64,000 bases of DNA from Taklimakanibacter sp050246735 (GCA_050246735.1 JBFWVM010000012.1:62001-126000), one strand, 5' to 3'. Shown: positions 50,749 to 60,694, counted from the stretch's first letter. A program made the numbers and translations. Notes: generated from the sequence alone by a model not told the origin.

Positions 50749-51049
50749 GGTCCAGGGACGTCCGGAGATATTTTAAGATATTGATAAGTCAAGAGAAATT
50801 AAAAATTGCGGCTAAGGACTCATTCGTTTGCGTGGATGAGATGGTAAAGTCGTGTTACGCGTATATTGATTGGTCTCGGCGTGACGACCACGTCAGCAAG
50901 CGACGAAACCTGGTTAAGATTTCCTAAACGTGTTTGTATTAATGGAAAATTCAATCCGTTGCTTGAAAAGCTTGGGCGTTTACTACAGCTATGGGCCATT
51001 GTGGAGAAGGCGCGGAAAAGGCTAGGCAAGGAGTCGGAGAAAGCGGTCG
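50749..51049. other. AT-richer intergenic stretch after parC
   Basis: 301 bases that are clearly poorer in G+C than the surroundings, especially 50765-50965. A 71-codon frame beginning with TTG at 50866 has no ribosome site and no recognisable domain; I do not call it a gene. No terminator with T-run is visible for parC. Composition suggests imported or relaxed-selection DNA. Confidence 0.45.
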
Positions 51050-51832
51050 ATGCGCGGCGCTGGCGCAACATCAGAGCCTGAAGTGACCTGGATCTATCGT
51101 GGGCAGCCCTTGGCGCCTCACGAAACCCTTGCGCATGCCGCAAACCCGGATTTCCATCTCCTCGACCGGCAGGGTTTCGTCAAGATCACCACCTCGGCGG
51201 GCGGCACCCAGATCGAATGGTCGGTCTTCGCTCCCAACTGGGCCTCGCTCTATTTCGCCATGGAGTGGCTGCACACCTATCCCGGCCCTTACTCGCTGCG
51301 CTATTATCTTTCGGGCTGGTTCGACGAGAAATACAATGATGTGAACGCCGCTCGCAACCGCATCGACATCATCATCGGCAAGAGCGACATCCATCTGACG
51401 CGGCATACCTTCGTCACCGAGGTCGATCCCTACCGCGCCGATATTCCCGACCTGCTGAAGACCGCCCTGACCGACGGCGAAGTGAACCCGAATTTCGGCG
51501 TCGATTGCGTTCTCGACGAGAGCTCCGGCAAGTTCAATGTCGAGCGTGTCGGACAGAAGTCGGAAATCGCCAGGCTCTGGGGCATGAACCCGGTGTCGTT
51601 CCCCTGTCTGACCGGTCACTCCTACGATCAGGTGGTGAGCGCGGCCTATCGCAAGGTCGTGCTGACCAACAAGCCGCATTACGACCATGTGTGCGCCGCC
51701 ATGGAGGCGCGCGACGCGAACGTGATCTGGTTCACCTATCAGCGCGTGATCCTGCCGCACCGCTTCACCGACAACAAGAAAGGCGTCGTCGTCGTCTCGA
51801 AGCAGTCTCCGGTCGATATCAAGATACTCTGA
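51050..51832 (+). CDS. protein of unknown function
   Basis: 260 residues, soluble, no signal peptide. GGAG lies ten bases ahead of the ATG at 51050. The C-terminal 90 residues (from ARLWGMNPVSFPC through HYDHVCAAMEARDANVIWFT to RVILPHRF) have the alternation and a LP-type end that recall PAS_5-like sensor domains, but the match is weak. The N-terminal 150 residues are aromatic-rich (WASLYFAMEWLHTYPGPYS) and unfamiliar. The next gene converges and its stop codon abuts this one (TGATCA). Confidence 0.6.
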   Translation: MRGAGATSEPEVTWIYRGQPLAPHETLAHAANPDFHLLDRQGFVKITTSAGGTQIEWSVFAPNWASLYFAMEWLHTYPGPYSLRYYLSGWFDEKYNDVNAARNRIDIIIGKSDIHLTRHTFVTEVDPYRADIPDLLKTALTDGEVNPNFGVDCVLDESSGKFNVERVGQKSEIARLWGMNPVSFPCLTGHSYDQVVSAAYRKVVLTNKPHYDHVCAAMEARDANVIWFTYQRVILPHRFTDNKKGVVVVSKQSPVDIKIL

Positions 51833-52528
51833 TCAGCCGCCTTCCATCGCCGCCAGATATTCGAGATGGCTGCGGTCGGCGATGATCAGCCATTCGCTGT
51901 CGTCGGCGCCGGACGGCTTCCAGTCCGGATGCCAGCGCAGGAATCCGTGCTCCTGCAGTGCATAGCCCGACCGCGTGACGAAGCCGTGTGTCGCGAACAC
52001 GTTGCCGGTCAGCGCCCACAGGGCATCCGGCTGCCACTTGATGAGGGCGAGCAGCATGCCGATCTTGGGCAGCGTGTCGAAATATTCGCGCTTCTTGACC
52101 GTCCGGTCGATCCACATCTCGCCATGATAGACGAGCGCACCCTTGAGGGTGCGCGATCGCGAATGGGGCGGCGGCTCGATCGCCGACGGCATGACGAGCT
52201 CATGCCGCTTGACATAGAGTCCCGTCATCCAGCCCACCGCCCATTCGGCAAGATTGGGATGGACGAGATCGAGCCTGAAGGCTTGGAGCGAATGGGGGTT
52301 GCCCGCCTCGTCGAACGCGCCCAGCCAGAACGCGCGCTCCTCGTCGAGCTGGCATGCGGCCGGATCGAACATCGGCGACACGCGATCGCCGCGGACCCTG
52401 AAGCGAAGCTCGACCAGCTCGTCGAAATCGGTCGAATACCTCACCTTGAGGCCGAGCTGCTCCGCCTTGCCGACGAGCGACGTGACGACGCGAACGGTGC
52501 CGAACGGGTTGGTGAGCCCCTTATGCAT
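51833..52528 (-). CDS. protein of unknown function
   Basis: 231 residues, soluble, no signal peptide or membrane segment. Aromatic-rich (several Trp: RAFWLGAF, LAEWAVGWMTG, RWHPDWKPS, SEWLIIAD). I do not recognise a family. It converges on the previous orphan gene with no space between the stops; both lie behind the AT-richer stretch, so they may have arrived together. The ATG at 52528 is well placed at the start of the open frame. Confidence 0.6.
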   Translation of the reverse strand: MHKGLTNPFGTVRVVTSLVGKAEQLGLKVRYSTDFDELVELRFRVRGDRVSPMFDPAACQLDEERAFWLGAFDEAGNPHSLQAFRLDLVHPNLAEWAVGWMTGLYVKRHELVMPSAIEPPPHSRSRTLKGALVYHGEMWIDRTVKKREYFDTLPKIGMLLALIKWQPDALWALTGNVFATHGFVTRSGYALQEHGFLRWHPDWKPSGADDSEWLIIADRSHLEYLAAMEGG

Positions 52529-52599
52529 GCGTGTTCCTCCACGGGCATTTCGACCCTAACCGGCACGACGTTCAACGATTGAGTATATATTTGGTAAAA

Positions 52600-53517
52600 C
52601 TATAGCGATTGATCCGCCGGGGAAAGCGGTCGCGCTGCGGTGGAGGGCCGGCCGTAGAGCCGCCACAGGCTGTGTGCGAGCAAGGTCAGGAAGACGATCG
52701 AGCCACCGAGCAGGGCGTGAGGCGTCGGCGCCTCGCCGAAGATGAGCCAGATCCATATAGGCGTCAGGATCAGCTCGAGGAGGAAGAACATGGCGACCTC
52801 CGATGCCGGCAGGTAGCGCGGCCCGATGACGAGGAGCGCCATGGCGACCGGTATGACGAGCAGCGCATTGACGGCAAGCCAGCCCCAGCTCGCGGCGGGG
52901 AGGCCGGCAGGTTGCGCCCAGAAGGCCGCGATGCAGGCCGAGACCAGAGAGCCGATGGCGAGGCTGGTCATGATGTTCCTGCCGCTCCAGCGCGCCGCCG
53001 TCAGGGTTATCGCCATGCACCAGGCGACACCGAAGGCGAGGATGTCGCCGGTGGTCGTGCCCACCGAGAGCCCGTCCCAGACGATGATGCCGACGCCGAC
53101 GAGAGCCAGGACTATGGCGAGCGCCGTCTGCCAGTAGATGCGCTCCCTGAGAAAGAACCAGGCGAGCACGGCGCAGATCACCGGGTTGAGCGCGACGATG
53201 AACACCAGGTTGGCGGCCGTCGTTTCGGTCACCGCCGCCAGGAACATGAGATTGGCGAGCGTGCTCGAGACCGCGGCGACGACGCCGGCGGGGCCGCTGA
53301 TATAGTTCACGCCGCCGCGCCAGCCGCGCTGGAAGATCATCCACAGCACGGTCATGGCCAGGAAGAGGAGCAGGCCGCGGGCGAACATCAAGGTCCACTT
53401 GTCCGATGCCGCCAGGCGGATCAGGGGCACATCGAAAGTGAAGAGGACGGCGCCGATGGCAGTCAGGCACAGTCCTCGGCGATGGCCTTCGCCGGTCGAT
53501 TGGAGGGGCGGTCCCAT
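52600..53517 (-). CDS. EamA/DMT-family transporter
   Basis: 305 residues with ten hydrophobic helices in two EamA repeats of five (first repeat about residues 15-150; second about 160-295). Examples: AAVSSTLANLMFLAAVTETT with the following LNPVICAVLAWFFLRERI, and in the second half SEVAMFFLLELILTPIWIWL with IFGEAPTPHALLGG. Members export amino acids or other small metabolites; the substrate is not readable. Stands alone. Confidence 0.88.
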   Translation of the reverse strand: MGPPLQSTGEGHRRGLCLTAIGAVLFTFDVPLIRLAASDKWTLMFARGLLLFLAMTVLWMIFQRGWRGGVNYISGPAGVVAAVSSTLANLMFLAAVTETTAANLVFIVALNPVICAVLAWFFLRERIYWQTALAIVLALVGVGIIVWDGLSVGTTTGDILAFGVAWCMAITLTAARWSGRNIMTSLAIGSLVSACIAAFWAQPAGLPAASWGWLAVNALLVIPVAMALLVIGPRYLPASEVAMFFLLELILTPIWIWLIFGEAPTPHALLGGSIVFLTLLAHSLWRLYGRPSTAARPLSPADQSL

Positions 53518-53607
53518 GGATGATCCCGGTCTAACTAATGTCTCAGCGTTACTATGCTACAGCTTAAAATGGTGTTACGGTGAATACACTCGCAAATTGT
53601 ACCGGGA

Positions 53608-54336
53608 TCAAGCCTGCCTGACCCAGCCGTCCGCCGTCAGCCTTTCCTGCGGCATGAAGCGGGACTTGTACCCCATCTTGCGCGAGCCGTGGACCCAGTA
53701 GCCCAGGTAGAGATAGGGCAGGCCGAGCTTGCCGGCGCGCTCGATGTGATCGAGGATCATGTAGGTTCCGAGGCTGCGTTCGGCGAGAGAGGGTTCGTAG
53801 AAGCTGTAGATCATCGACAGGCCGTCGGTGAGGACGTCGGTGATGACGCAGGCGACCAGCGCATTCTCGCCTATGTCGCTGGAAGAACGGTATTCCACGA
53901 TGCGGGTGTCGACGAAGCTGTCGTCGACCATCGCGGAGAAATCGAGCGCCGTCATGTCGGCCATGCCACCGTCGGCGTGCCGCTCGTCGATATAGCCGCG
54001 GAACAGCGAATACTGCTCGCTGGTCGCCTTGGCGGGCTTCACCATGCCGGTGAGATCGGCATTGGTCCTGATGATGCGGCGGAAGGACAGCGACGGGCGG
54101 AACTCCTTGACGCAGACGCGCACCGACACGCAGGCCGAGCAGCCGTCGCAGGCCGGCCGATAGGCGATGTTCTGGCTGCGGCGGAAGCCGGCTTGCGAGA
54201 GCTGGGTGTTGAGCTGGCGGGCATCCGTGCCGATGAGATGGGTGAACACCTTGCGCTCGATGCGCCCCGGCAGATAGGGGCATGGTGCCGGCGCGGTAAT
54301 GAAGAACTGCGGAAAATTGCGCCGCTCGATCGTCAC
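53608..54336 (-). CDS. bpt: aspartate/glutamate leucyltransferase
   Basis: 242 residues from a GTG at 54336. Transfers Leu from Leu-tRNA to proteins with N-terminal Asp or Glu, marking them for ClpS/ClpAP decay (bacterial N-end rule). The ATE1-like N-terminus with paired cysteines (CPYLPGRIERKVF; IAYRPACDGCSACVSVRV) and the GNAT-like C-terminal half (LGTYMILDHIERAGKLGLPY, then YLYLGYWVHGSRKMGYK) match the Bpt family. Neighbour of a threonine dehydratase gene and not far from hemB, as in other rhizobia. Confidence 0.94.
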   Translation of the reverse strand: MTIERRNFPQFFITAPAPCPYLPGRIERKVFTHLIGTDARQLNTQLSQAGFRRSQNIAYRPACDGCSACVSVRVCVKEFRPSLSFRRIIRTNADLTGMVKPAKATSEQYSLFRGYIDERHADGGMADMTALDFSAMVDDSFVDTRIVEYRSSSDIGENALVACVITDVLTDGLSMIYSFYEPSLAERSLGTYMILDHIERAGKLGLPYLYLGYWVHGSRKMGYKSRFMPQERLTADGWVRQA

Positions 54337-54421
54337 CTGGGCCGTCCTGGTCGTCTCGTCATGAACCTATTTTTGCCGCCCCTTTCGACAGATGCAAGGC
54401 TTGACATGTTACAACTTTGCG

Positions 54422-55660
54422 TCAACCGCGTCGCCCCGTCTCGCGACCGCCCGGCGCGTCCAGCACCCGCGTGGGCAGACCTTCGGCCTCGATCCTCGCC
54501 ACGATCTCATCGGCATGCGGCCCGTCGCGCGTCTCCAGCATGATCTCGAGCTCGGCACCCTTGGCCGGCACGTCGAGGAACATCCGCCGGTGCGAAACTT
54601 CGAGGATATTGGCGCCGAGATGGCCCAGCAGCGTGGCGACGCGGCCGAGCACGCCCGGGCGGTCGTCGATCTGGACGCGCAGATTGACGATGCGGTGCTC
54701 GCGCTCGAGCTCGCGCAGGATGACGGAGGCGAGAATGCGCGGATCGATATTGCCGCCGCACAGCACGAGGCCCACCTTGCGGCGGCGGAAATGCGCGGGA
54801 TCGGCGAGCACCGCGGCAAGGCCGGCGGCGCCGGCACCCTCGGCGAGCGTCTTCTGGTGGGTGAGATAGGCCATGACGGCACGCTCGATGTCGCTCTCGC
54901 CGACGAGCCGCACGTCGTCGACATATTGCTTGGCGATGGCGATGGTGCGCTCGGTGACGTTCTTCACCGCGATGCCCTCGGCGAGCGTCGAGCCGCCGCA
55001 TCTGGCGGGCTGGCCGCGCAAGGCGTGGTACATCGAGGGGTAGAGCTTCACCTCGGCGCCGAGGATCTCGATCGAGGGCTTGATATGCTTGGCGGCGACG
55101 GCTATCCCGCCGATGACGCCGCCGCCGCCGATCGGCACCACGATGCAGTCGAGATCGGGCGCGTCCTCGAGCATCTCGAGCGCGATCGTGCCCTGTCCGG
55201 CAATGACCTTGTCGTCGTCATAGGGATGGATGAGCAGGAAGCCTCTTTCCCTCACCAGGGCCTCGGCCGTGATCTGGCTGTCGGCCAGCGTCTCGCCCGA
55301 CAGGATGACATTCGCCCCATGCGCCCTGGTCCGCTCGACCTTCGTCGAAGGCGTCGTTTCCGGCATCACGATGGTGGCCGGGATCTCGAGCCGCCTGGCA
55401 TGATAGGCGACGGCCTGCGCGTGATTGCCGGCCGACATGGCGATGACGCCGCGGGCCTTCTCCCCGGGCGTCAGGCTCGACATCTTGTTGTAGGCGCCGC
55501 GGTCCTTGAACGAGCTGGTCACCTGCTGGTTCTCGAATTTCACGTGGATGTCGGCCCCGGTGATCTCCGAAAGCTTGGGAGCCCTGAGGAGCGGCGTGCG
55601 CACCACATTTCCGGCGAGCGTCGCCCGTGCCGTCTCGATGTCCCTGAATGTCACCGCCAT
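54422..55660 (-). CDS. ilvA: threonine ammonia-lyase with ACT domain
   Basis: 412 residues. PLP enzyme that turns threonine into 2-oxobutanoate, either in isoleucine synthesis or in breakdown. The PLP lysine is Lys52 in SSFKDRGAYNKM; MSAGNHAQAVAYHA and the phosphate loop VPIGGGGVIGGI are intact. Residues about 325-400 form one ACT-type regulatory domain (NLRVQIDDRPGVLGRVATLL). Length and single ACT agree with the short form (ilvA1/tdcB-like), so the anabolic or catabolic role is open. Confidence 0.92.
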   Translation of the reverse strand: MAVTFRDIETARATLAGNVVRTPLLRAPKLSEITGADIHVKFENQQVTSSFKDRGAYNKMSSLTPGEKARGVIAMSAGNHAQAVAYHARRLEIPATIVMPETTPSTKVERTRAHGANVILSGETLADSQITAEALVRERGFLLIHPYDDDKVIAGQGTIALEMLEDAPDLDCIVVPIGGGGVIGGIAVAAKHIKPSIEILGAEVKLYPSMYHALRGQPARCGGSTLAEGIAVKNVTERTIAIAKQYVDDVRLVGESDIERAVMAYLTHQKTLAEGAGAAGLAAVLADPAHFRRRKVGLVLCGGNIDPRILASVILRELEREHRIVNLRVQIDDRPGVLGRVATLLGHLGANILEVSHRRMFLDVPAKGAELEIMLETRDGPHADEIVARIEAEGLPTRVLDAPGGRETGRRG

Positions 55661-55698
55661 CGCGGCTCCCCTTGAGTTTTGCGGTTGCCGTCGCCTTC

Positions 55699-55812
55699 TA
55701 GCGCGCTTCCCGGCCGAGTGGAATCACTTCGCCGGGAGGGAAATCGCGCCGGACAGGAATGCAGAGCAGATGCCTGTCGCCGAAGTCTTCAACTTTGGCG
55801 GCATTTGCTCTA
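55699..55812 (+). repeat. structured 114-base intergenic repeat, copy B
   Basis: Same length as copy A at 19305-19418, no insertions or deletions, 33 differences. Both hairpins are kept: first stem GGCCGAGTG/CACTTCGCC around GAAT with one mismatch (55712-55733); second stem 55764-55810 with ten outer pairs, a four-base left bulge and nine inner pairs. Changes relative to A keep pairing (T-A to G-C at 55772/55802; A-U to G-U at 55769/55805 and 55782/55796). It lies between the ilvA start and a divergent gene, upstream of both. Confidence 0.85.
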
Positions 55813-55876
55813 TTTATCGCGCCTGCCACCATCTCTATCCGCCGTTCCGGCGTCAACCCGCGACATGGAGTGAAGT

Positions 55877-56749
55877 ATGAGTCAGAGAGCAGCCTGGATC
55901 GGCCTGGGCGTGATGGGCTATCCGATGGCCGGCCATCTCAGGAGCAAGGCCGGCCTTCCGGTGACCGTCTACAACCGCACCGCGGAAAAGGCCGCGAAAT
56001 GGGCGGTGCAGTTCGGGGACGGGACGGCGCCGACGCCGGCCGAGGCGGCCCGGGACGCCGATTTCGTGTTCGCCTGCGTGGGCAATGACGATGACCTGCG
56101 CCAGGTGACGACCGGTCCCGAAGGGGCTTTCCAGGCGATGAAGAAGGGCGCGGTATTCGTCGATCACACGACGGCCTCGGCCGACGTCGCCCGCGAGCTT
56201 CACGCCGCCGCCAGGGCGAAGGGGATCGGTTTCATCGACGCGCCAGTCTCCGGCGGCCAGGCGGGCGCCGAGAACGGCGTGCTGACCGTGATGTGCGGCG
56301 GCGAGCAGAGCGATTTCGACAAGGCAGCTCCGCTTATCGCGCATTATTCGCGCATGTGCCGGCTCCTGGGCGCGCCGGGCTCCGGCCAGCTCGCCAAGAT
56401 GGTCAATCAGATCTGCATTGCGGGGCTGGTCCAGGGGCTCGCCGAAGGGATCGCTTTCGGCGCGAAGGCCGGGCTCGACATGGAGGCGGTGGTCGAGGTG
56501 ATCTCCAAGGGAGCCGCCGGGTCCTGGCAGATGGAGAACCGCCACAAGACGATGATCGCCGGCAAGTTCGATTTCGGCTTCGCGGTCGACTGGATGCGCA
56601 AGGATCTCGGCATTTGCCTGGACGAGGCGAAGAACAACGGCGCTCTGCTTCCGGTGACCGCGCTCGTCGACCAGTTCTATGCCGAAGTCCAGAAAATGGG
56701 CGGCAGGCGCTGGGATACGTCCAGCCTGATCGCGAGGCTCACGCGCTAG
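55877..56749 (+). CDS. NAD(P)-dependent beta-hydroxyacid dehydrogenase (3-hydroxyisobutyrate dehydrogenase family)
   Basis: 290 residues. N-terminal Rossmann domain with WIGLGVMGYPMAGHL, substrate loop FIDAPVSGGQAGAENG, and a C-terminal helical domain with the catalytic Lys in GSGQLAKMVNQIC and KDLGICLDEAKNNG near the end. Family members oxidise 3-hydroxyisobutyrate, tartronate semialdehyde or succinic semialdehyde; the substrate is undecided. GGAG lies just ahead of the ATG at 55877. It may form an operon with the following exporter gene (13 bases). Confidence 0.9.
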   Translation: MSQRAAWIGLGVMGYPMAGHLRSKAGLPVTVYNRTAEKAAKWAVQFGDGTAPTPAEAARDADFVFACVGNDDDLRQVTTGPEGAFQAMKKGAVFVDHTTASADVARELHAAARAKGIGFIDAPVSGGQAGAENGVLTVMCGGEQSDFDKAAPLIAHYSRMCRLLGAPGSGQLAKMVNQICIAGLVQGLAEGIAFGAKAGLDMEAVVEVISKGAAGSWQMENRHKTMIAGKFDFGFAVDWMRKDLGICLDEAKNNGALLPVTALVDQFYAEVQKMGGRRWDTSSLIARLTR

Positions 56750-56762
56750 GCGCGAGCGCGCC

Positions 56763-57509
56763 ATGGACGGCGGTGTCTTCTTCTATGTCGTAGCCCTCAT
56801 CGCCGCCGTCCTCGTCGGCGCTTCGAAGGGCGGCCTCCCGGTCGTCGGCATGCTGGGCGTGCCGGTCCTGGCGCTGGCGACGTCTCCCGTCCATGCCGCG
56901 GGCCTGCTGCTGCCCATCTTCGTGGTGACCGACTTCTTCGGCCTGCTGGCTTATCGGCGCGAGTTCGACCGGCGCAATCTCATGATCCTGATCCCGGCGG
57001 CGGCGCTCGGCATCGCCATCGGCTGGGCGACGGCGACCGTCGTTCCCGAAAGCCTGGTGACCCTGATCGTCGGAGTGATCGGGCTCGCCTTCTGCGCCGA
57101 TTACTGGCTGCGCGGCCGCCACGCCGTCGAGCCGCATCCGGCCGACGTCCCGCGCGGCCTGTTCTGGGGCACGGTCTCGGGCTTCACCAGCTTCGTGAGC
57201 CATGCCGGCGCGCCGCCCTATCAGATGTATGTCGTGCCGCAGCGGCTCGACAAGATGATCTATGCCGGCACGACGACGATCCTCTTCGCCGTCGTCAACG
57301 CCATGAAGCTCGTGCCTTACTGGGCGCTGGGCCAGCTCTCGCTCGCCAATCTCAAGACCGTCGCCGCGCTTTTCCCCTTTGCCGTCGCGGCGACGTTCGT
57401 AGGCGTCAGGCTCACCCGCGTCATCCCGCAGGACCTGTTCTACCGCCTGGTCATCGGCGCTCTGTTCCTCGTCTCGCTGAAGCTGGTCTACGACGCGGCG
57501 TTCGGCTAG
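56763..57509 (+). CDS. TauE/SafE-family sulfite or organic-anion exporter
   Basis: 248 residues, seven to eight hydrophobic helices in two similar halves. Family signs: AVLVGASKGGLPVVGMLGVP near the start and FVSHAGAPPYQMYVVPQRLD in the middle. Members move sulfite, sulfoacetate or related anions out of the cell. Substrate is not readable. Its stop is seven bases from the converging hemB stop. Confidence 0.88.
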   Translation: MDGGVFFYVVALIAAVLVGASKGGLPVVGMLGVPVLALATSPVHAAGLLLPIFVVTDFFGLLAYRREFDRRNLMILIPAAALGIAIGWATATVVPESLVTLIVGVIGLAFCADYWLRGRHAVEPHPADVPRGLFWGTVSGFTSFVSHAGAPPYQMYVVPQRLDKMIYAGTTTILFAVVNAMKLVPYWALGQLSLANLKTVAALFPFAVAATFVGVRLTRVIPQDLFYRLVIGALFLVSLKLVYDAAFG

Positions 57510-57516
57510 AAAGCCG

Positions 57517-58515
<999 letters not shown>

Positions 58516-58541
58516 GGCAGCCGCAAAATAGTGCATTGCGC

Positions 58542-58564
58542 GAAAAACTGGGAACCGGTTTTTC
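58542..58564. repeat. hairpin between the extensin-like gene and hemB
   Basis: GAAAAAC-TGG-GAA-CCG-GTTTTTC: ten pairs with one wobble around a GAA loop, with A and T runs at the ends. It lies 38 bases behind the stop of the extensin-like gene on the minus strand and could end its transcription; AACCGGTT-type hairpins of this kind are also common repeats in rhizobial genomes. Confidence 0.55.
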
Positions 58565-58603
58565 AGGGCCAGCGCTGCGGCAAATGCAGGGTTTCCTTCC
58601 TCC

Positions 58604-59434
58604 TCAACGGCACATCTTGAAGCGTCCGGGACGCAGCTTCATCAGATCGACATGGAAATGATCGCCGTGATAGCGGTCGGCGCCCGGGCCCAGAACGGTG
58701 TTGAAGTACCGGCAGGCACTCTTGCGCACCGCCTTCATGAAATTGCCCTTGCCCGAGAGCCCGATCTTCTGAAGGAACCCGCCGGTCCCGCCGGCCACGG
58801 TGATCTCGGCCTTGCGGCCGAAGTCGAAAGCGGCGATGTCGAGGGCGTTGGCCTTCGCATGTTCGGAAAGCTTGCCGCTCCTCGCATTGTTGCGCCGCCG
58901 GCAGGCATAGGAGGAGGCGTTGCGGATGGCGACGATGTCGGCGCCGACCTGCTTGCGGGCCTGCGGCTGCACCGACCGGGACAGCCAGCCGTGGAGCGCC
59001 TTGGCGAAGTCGCAATTGACCGTCGCCGGCGGGTCCATGCGGATCCGGGCGATCTCGGCGATGGCGATCGGCGCGGGCGTTCCGCAGCCGCCGGGCTCCC
59101 CGATCGGTTTGTCCGGCCGCCAGATGATATCGAGACCGTCGAGCATCCTTTCGCAGGAGGCCCGGGCGGCCAGGACCTCGGATCTCGGCCATTCTCCCAT
59201 GCTTTTCGGCCAGGCGCGGCGTGGTGCGGCACGGCGCGGCACCTTGTCGGGCTTGCTGCGGGGCAGGGGGACAAGGGCGGAGCCGATGCCCGCAACCACC
59301 GCGGCGGGCAGAGCGGGCTTGGCGCGCGGGATGGGGGCGTTGGCGAAAGTCGGGGTCGCGCCCAGGACAAGCACCGCCACGGTCAGGACGCGGACCGCGC
59401 AACGTCTGCCCGGAGGATGCAAATCGTTAACCAA
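58604..59434 (-). CDS. extensin-like C-terminal domain protein, exported
   Basis: 276 residues as drawn. A hydrophobic signal-like segment VRVLTVAVLVLGATPTFA lies near the start; a Pro/Arg-rich linker follows; residues about 90-276 are the bacterial extensin-like domain with several conserved Cys, SEHAKANALDIAAFDF and YHGDHFHVDLM (a peptidase-like His/Asp set). Role in the cell wall is likely but unproven. The start is uncertain: 59434 is a TTG and no ATG is available ahead of the signal segment. Confidence 0.78.
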   Translation of the reverse strand: MVNDLHPPGRRCAVRVLTVAVLVLGATPTFANAPIPRAKPALPAAVVAGIGSALVPLPRSKPDKVPRRAAPRRAWPKSMGEWPRSEVLAARASCERMLDGLDIIWRPDKPIGEPGGCGTPAPIAIAEIARIRMDPPATVNCDFAKALHGWLSRSVQPQARKQVGADIVAIRNASSYACRRRNNARSGKLSEHAKANALDIAAFDFGRKAEITVAGGTGGFLQKIGLSGKGNFMKAVRKSACRYFNTVLGPGADRYHGDHFHVDLMKLRPGRFKMCR

Positions 59435-59496
59435 ATGAGGAACTTGCCCCTAGCCTTTGAATCGAATTAACCGCCGCCCTCTAACCTTCCGTCGCA

Positions 59497-60234
59497 ATGG
59501 ATTGGGGCCTTTTCAAGGGCGTGAACCGGTTGGAAATGTTGCGATTGCCCAAATTCCTCATGGCGCTCCCGCTTGTCGCCCTGCCGCTGTTGTCCGGCGC
59601 GGCCGGGAAGGCGAGGGCCGAGATGACGCAGCTGGATGCGCTGCGGCTCCTGGCCAAGAGCCGGGCCGCCGATGGCAAATGCGGGATTCTGAGCGCCGCG
59701 CAGACCGATGAGCTGAGCTTCTATCTGGCGCGCGCCGAGATTGCGGCTGCGAGCCGTCATTCGGTCTCCGAAGCCCAGTCTGCCATGGCGCTCGGGAAGG
59801 CGCTCGGAGAGACGGCGGCCTGCTCGGCCGCGACGTCGGAAGAGACCGGCGCCACGCTTGCCGCCGCCCGTCGGGCCATGGCGGCGGCGACGCAGTCGCG
59901 CCGCGCCGCGGCGAAGACCGAGACGGCGGAAAAGCCGGCGCGCCGGCGCAGGGCGCAAGCACCGCAAGGGCACGCCGGCGGAACGCTCGCAGCCTATGGC
60001 CGCCATGCCCTGGCCTATTATGTCGAGCGCCGCTGTGAATATCTTTCGCGCCGCGACATTCGCGCTTTCTGGAAGGCGATCGTGCGCGAGCACAAGGCGG
60101 CGCTCGGCGCCTATGGCGGGCCGGCGGTGGCGCGCGCATTGCGGCGCGCGGAGGCCCGGGCGGACGGGATCGGCTGCGACGCGGCCGGCCGCCGCCTGGT
60201 GCAGTCAGAATACGTCAAGCTTGCCGGGAACTGA
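59497..60234 (+). CDS. exported protein of unknown function
   Basis: 245 residues. Signal peptide LMALPLVALPLLSGAAGKARA; mature part Ala/Arg-rich and helical, with scattered Cys (GKCGIL, TAACSAA, RRCEYL, IGCDAA) that may pair. A central linker of about 60 residues (AKTETAEKPARRRRAQAPQG) divides two helical parts. No known family. Start at 59497 or 59536 (MLRLPKF); both leave the signal peptide intact. It diverges from the extensin-like gene. Confidence 0.6.
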   Translation: MDWGLFKGVNRLEMLRLPKFLMALPLVALPLLSGAAGKARAEMTQLDALRLLAKSRAADGKCGILSAAQTDELSFYLARAEIAAASRHSVSEAQSAMALGKALGETAACSAATSEETGATLAAARRAMAAATQSRRAAAKTETAEKPARRRRAQAPQGHAGGTLAAYGRHALAYYVERRCEYLSRRDIRAFWKAIVREHKAALGAYGGPAVARALRRAEARADGIGCDAAGRRLVQSEYVKLAGN

Positions 60235-60421
60235 TCGGGCTCCAAGGGGAGAGCGGGGAAAGTGGCGCGGGGGTCGTCTGAGGGGGCGACCTCCGCGCCC
60301 CACCTGGCAAGCCGGGGCCCGGTCAAGCCGCGTCATTCGATCACGGACAGTTGAGATCGGCGCTGAAGCATTCGGCGGCTTTCCGGGGTAATCTGACCAT
60401 CGCCATGGAAAGGAGTTCGAA

Positions 60422-60694
60422 ATGAAAAACGTCCTTCCTGTCATCACGATCGCGGCCGCGGCGGCACTCCTGGCTGCTCCCGTTCCGGCTTGTGAGCGCC
60501 ATGAAAGCCATGCAGCCATGAAGACCGTCGAAGCCGTCCCGGCGCCTGAGCCCACGGTCGCCATTCAGCCGGCCGCACAGTCTGTTCCTGCGTTGGAAAT
60601 CAAGTCGGAGGCCGTCATGAGCCGTCCCCTGGGAACGGCCTATGAGGGCTGCAACCGGATGCGCAAGGACCAGACGGTCTATCTGACCCAGTAA
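60422..60694 (+). CDS. small exported protein of unknown function
   Basis: 90 residues. GGAAAGGAG lies ahead of the ATG. Signal peptide MKNVLPVITIAAAAALLAAP with cleavage before or at a Cys (VPACERH), which could also be a lipobox-like site but lacks the usual Leu. Then a Pro/Ala-rich middle and a Cys near the end (YEGCNRMRKDQTVYL). No family recognised. Confidence 0.6.
   Translation: MKNVLPVITIAAAAALLAAPVPACERHESHAAMKTVEAVPAPEPTVAIQPAAQSVPALEIKSEAVMSRPLGTAYEGCNRMRKDQTVYLTQ

Noticed and set aside
50866..51081. 71-codon frame with a TTG start after parC
   Set aside because: No ribosome site, overlaps the start of a better gene, no known domain; coding not supported.
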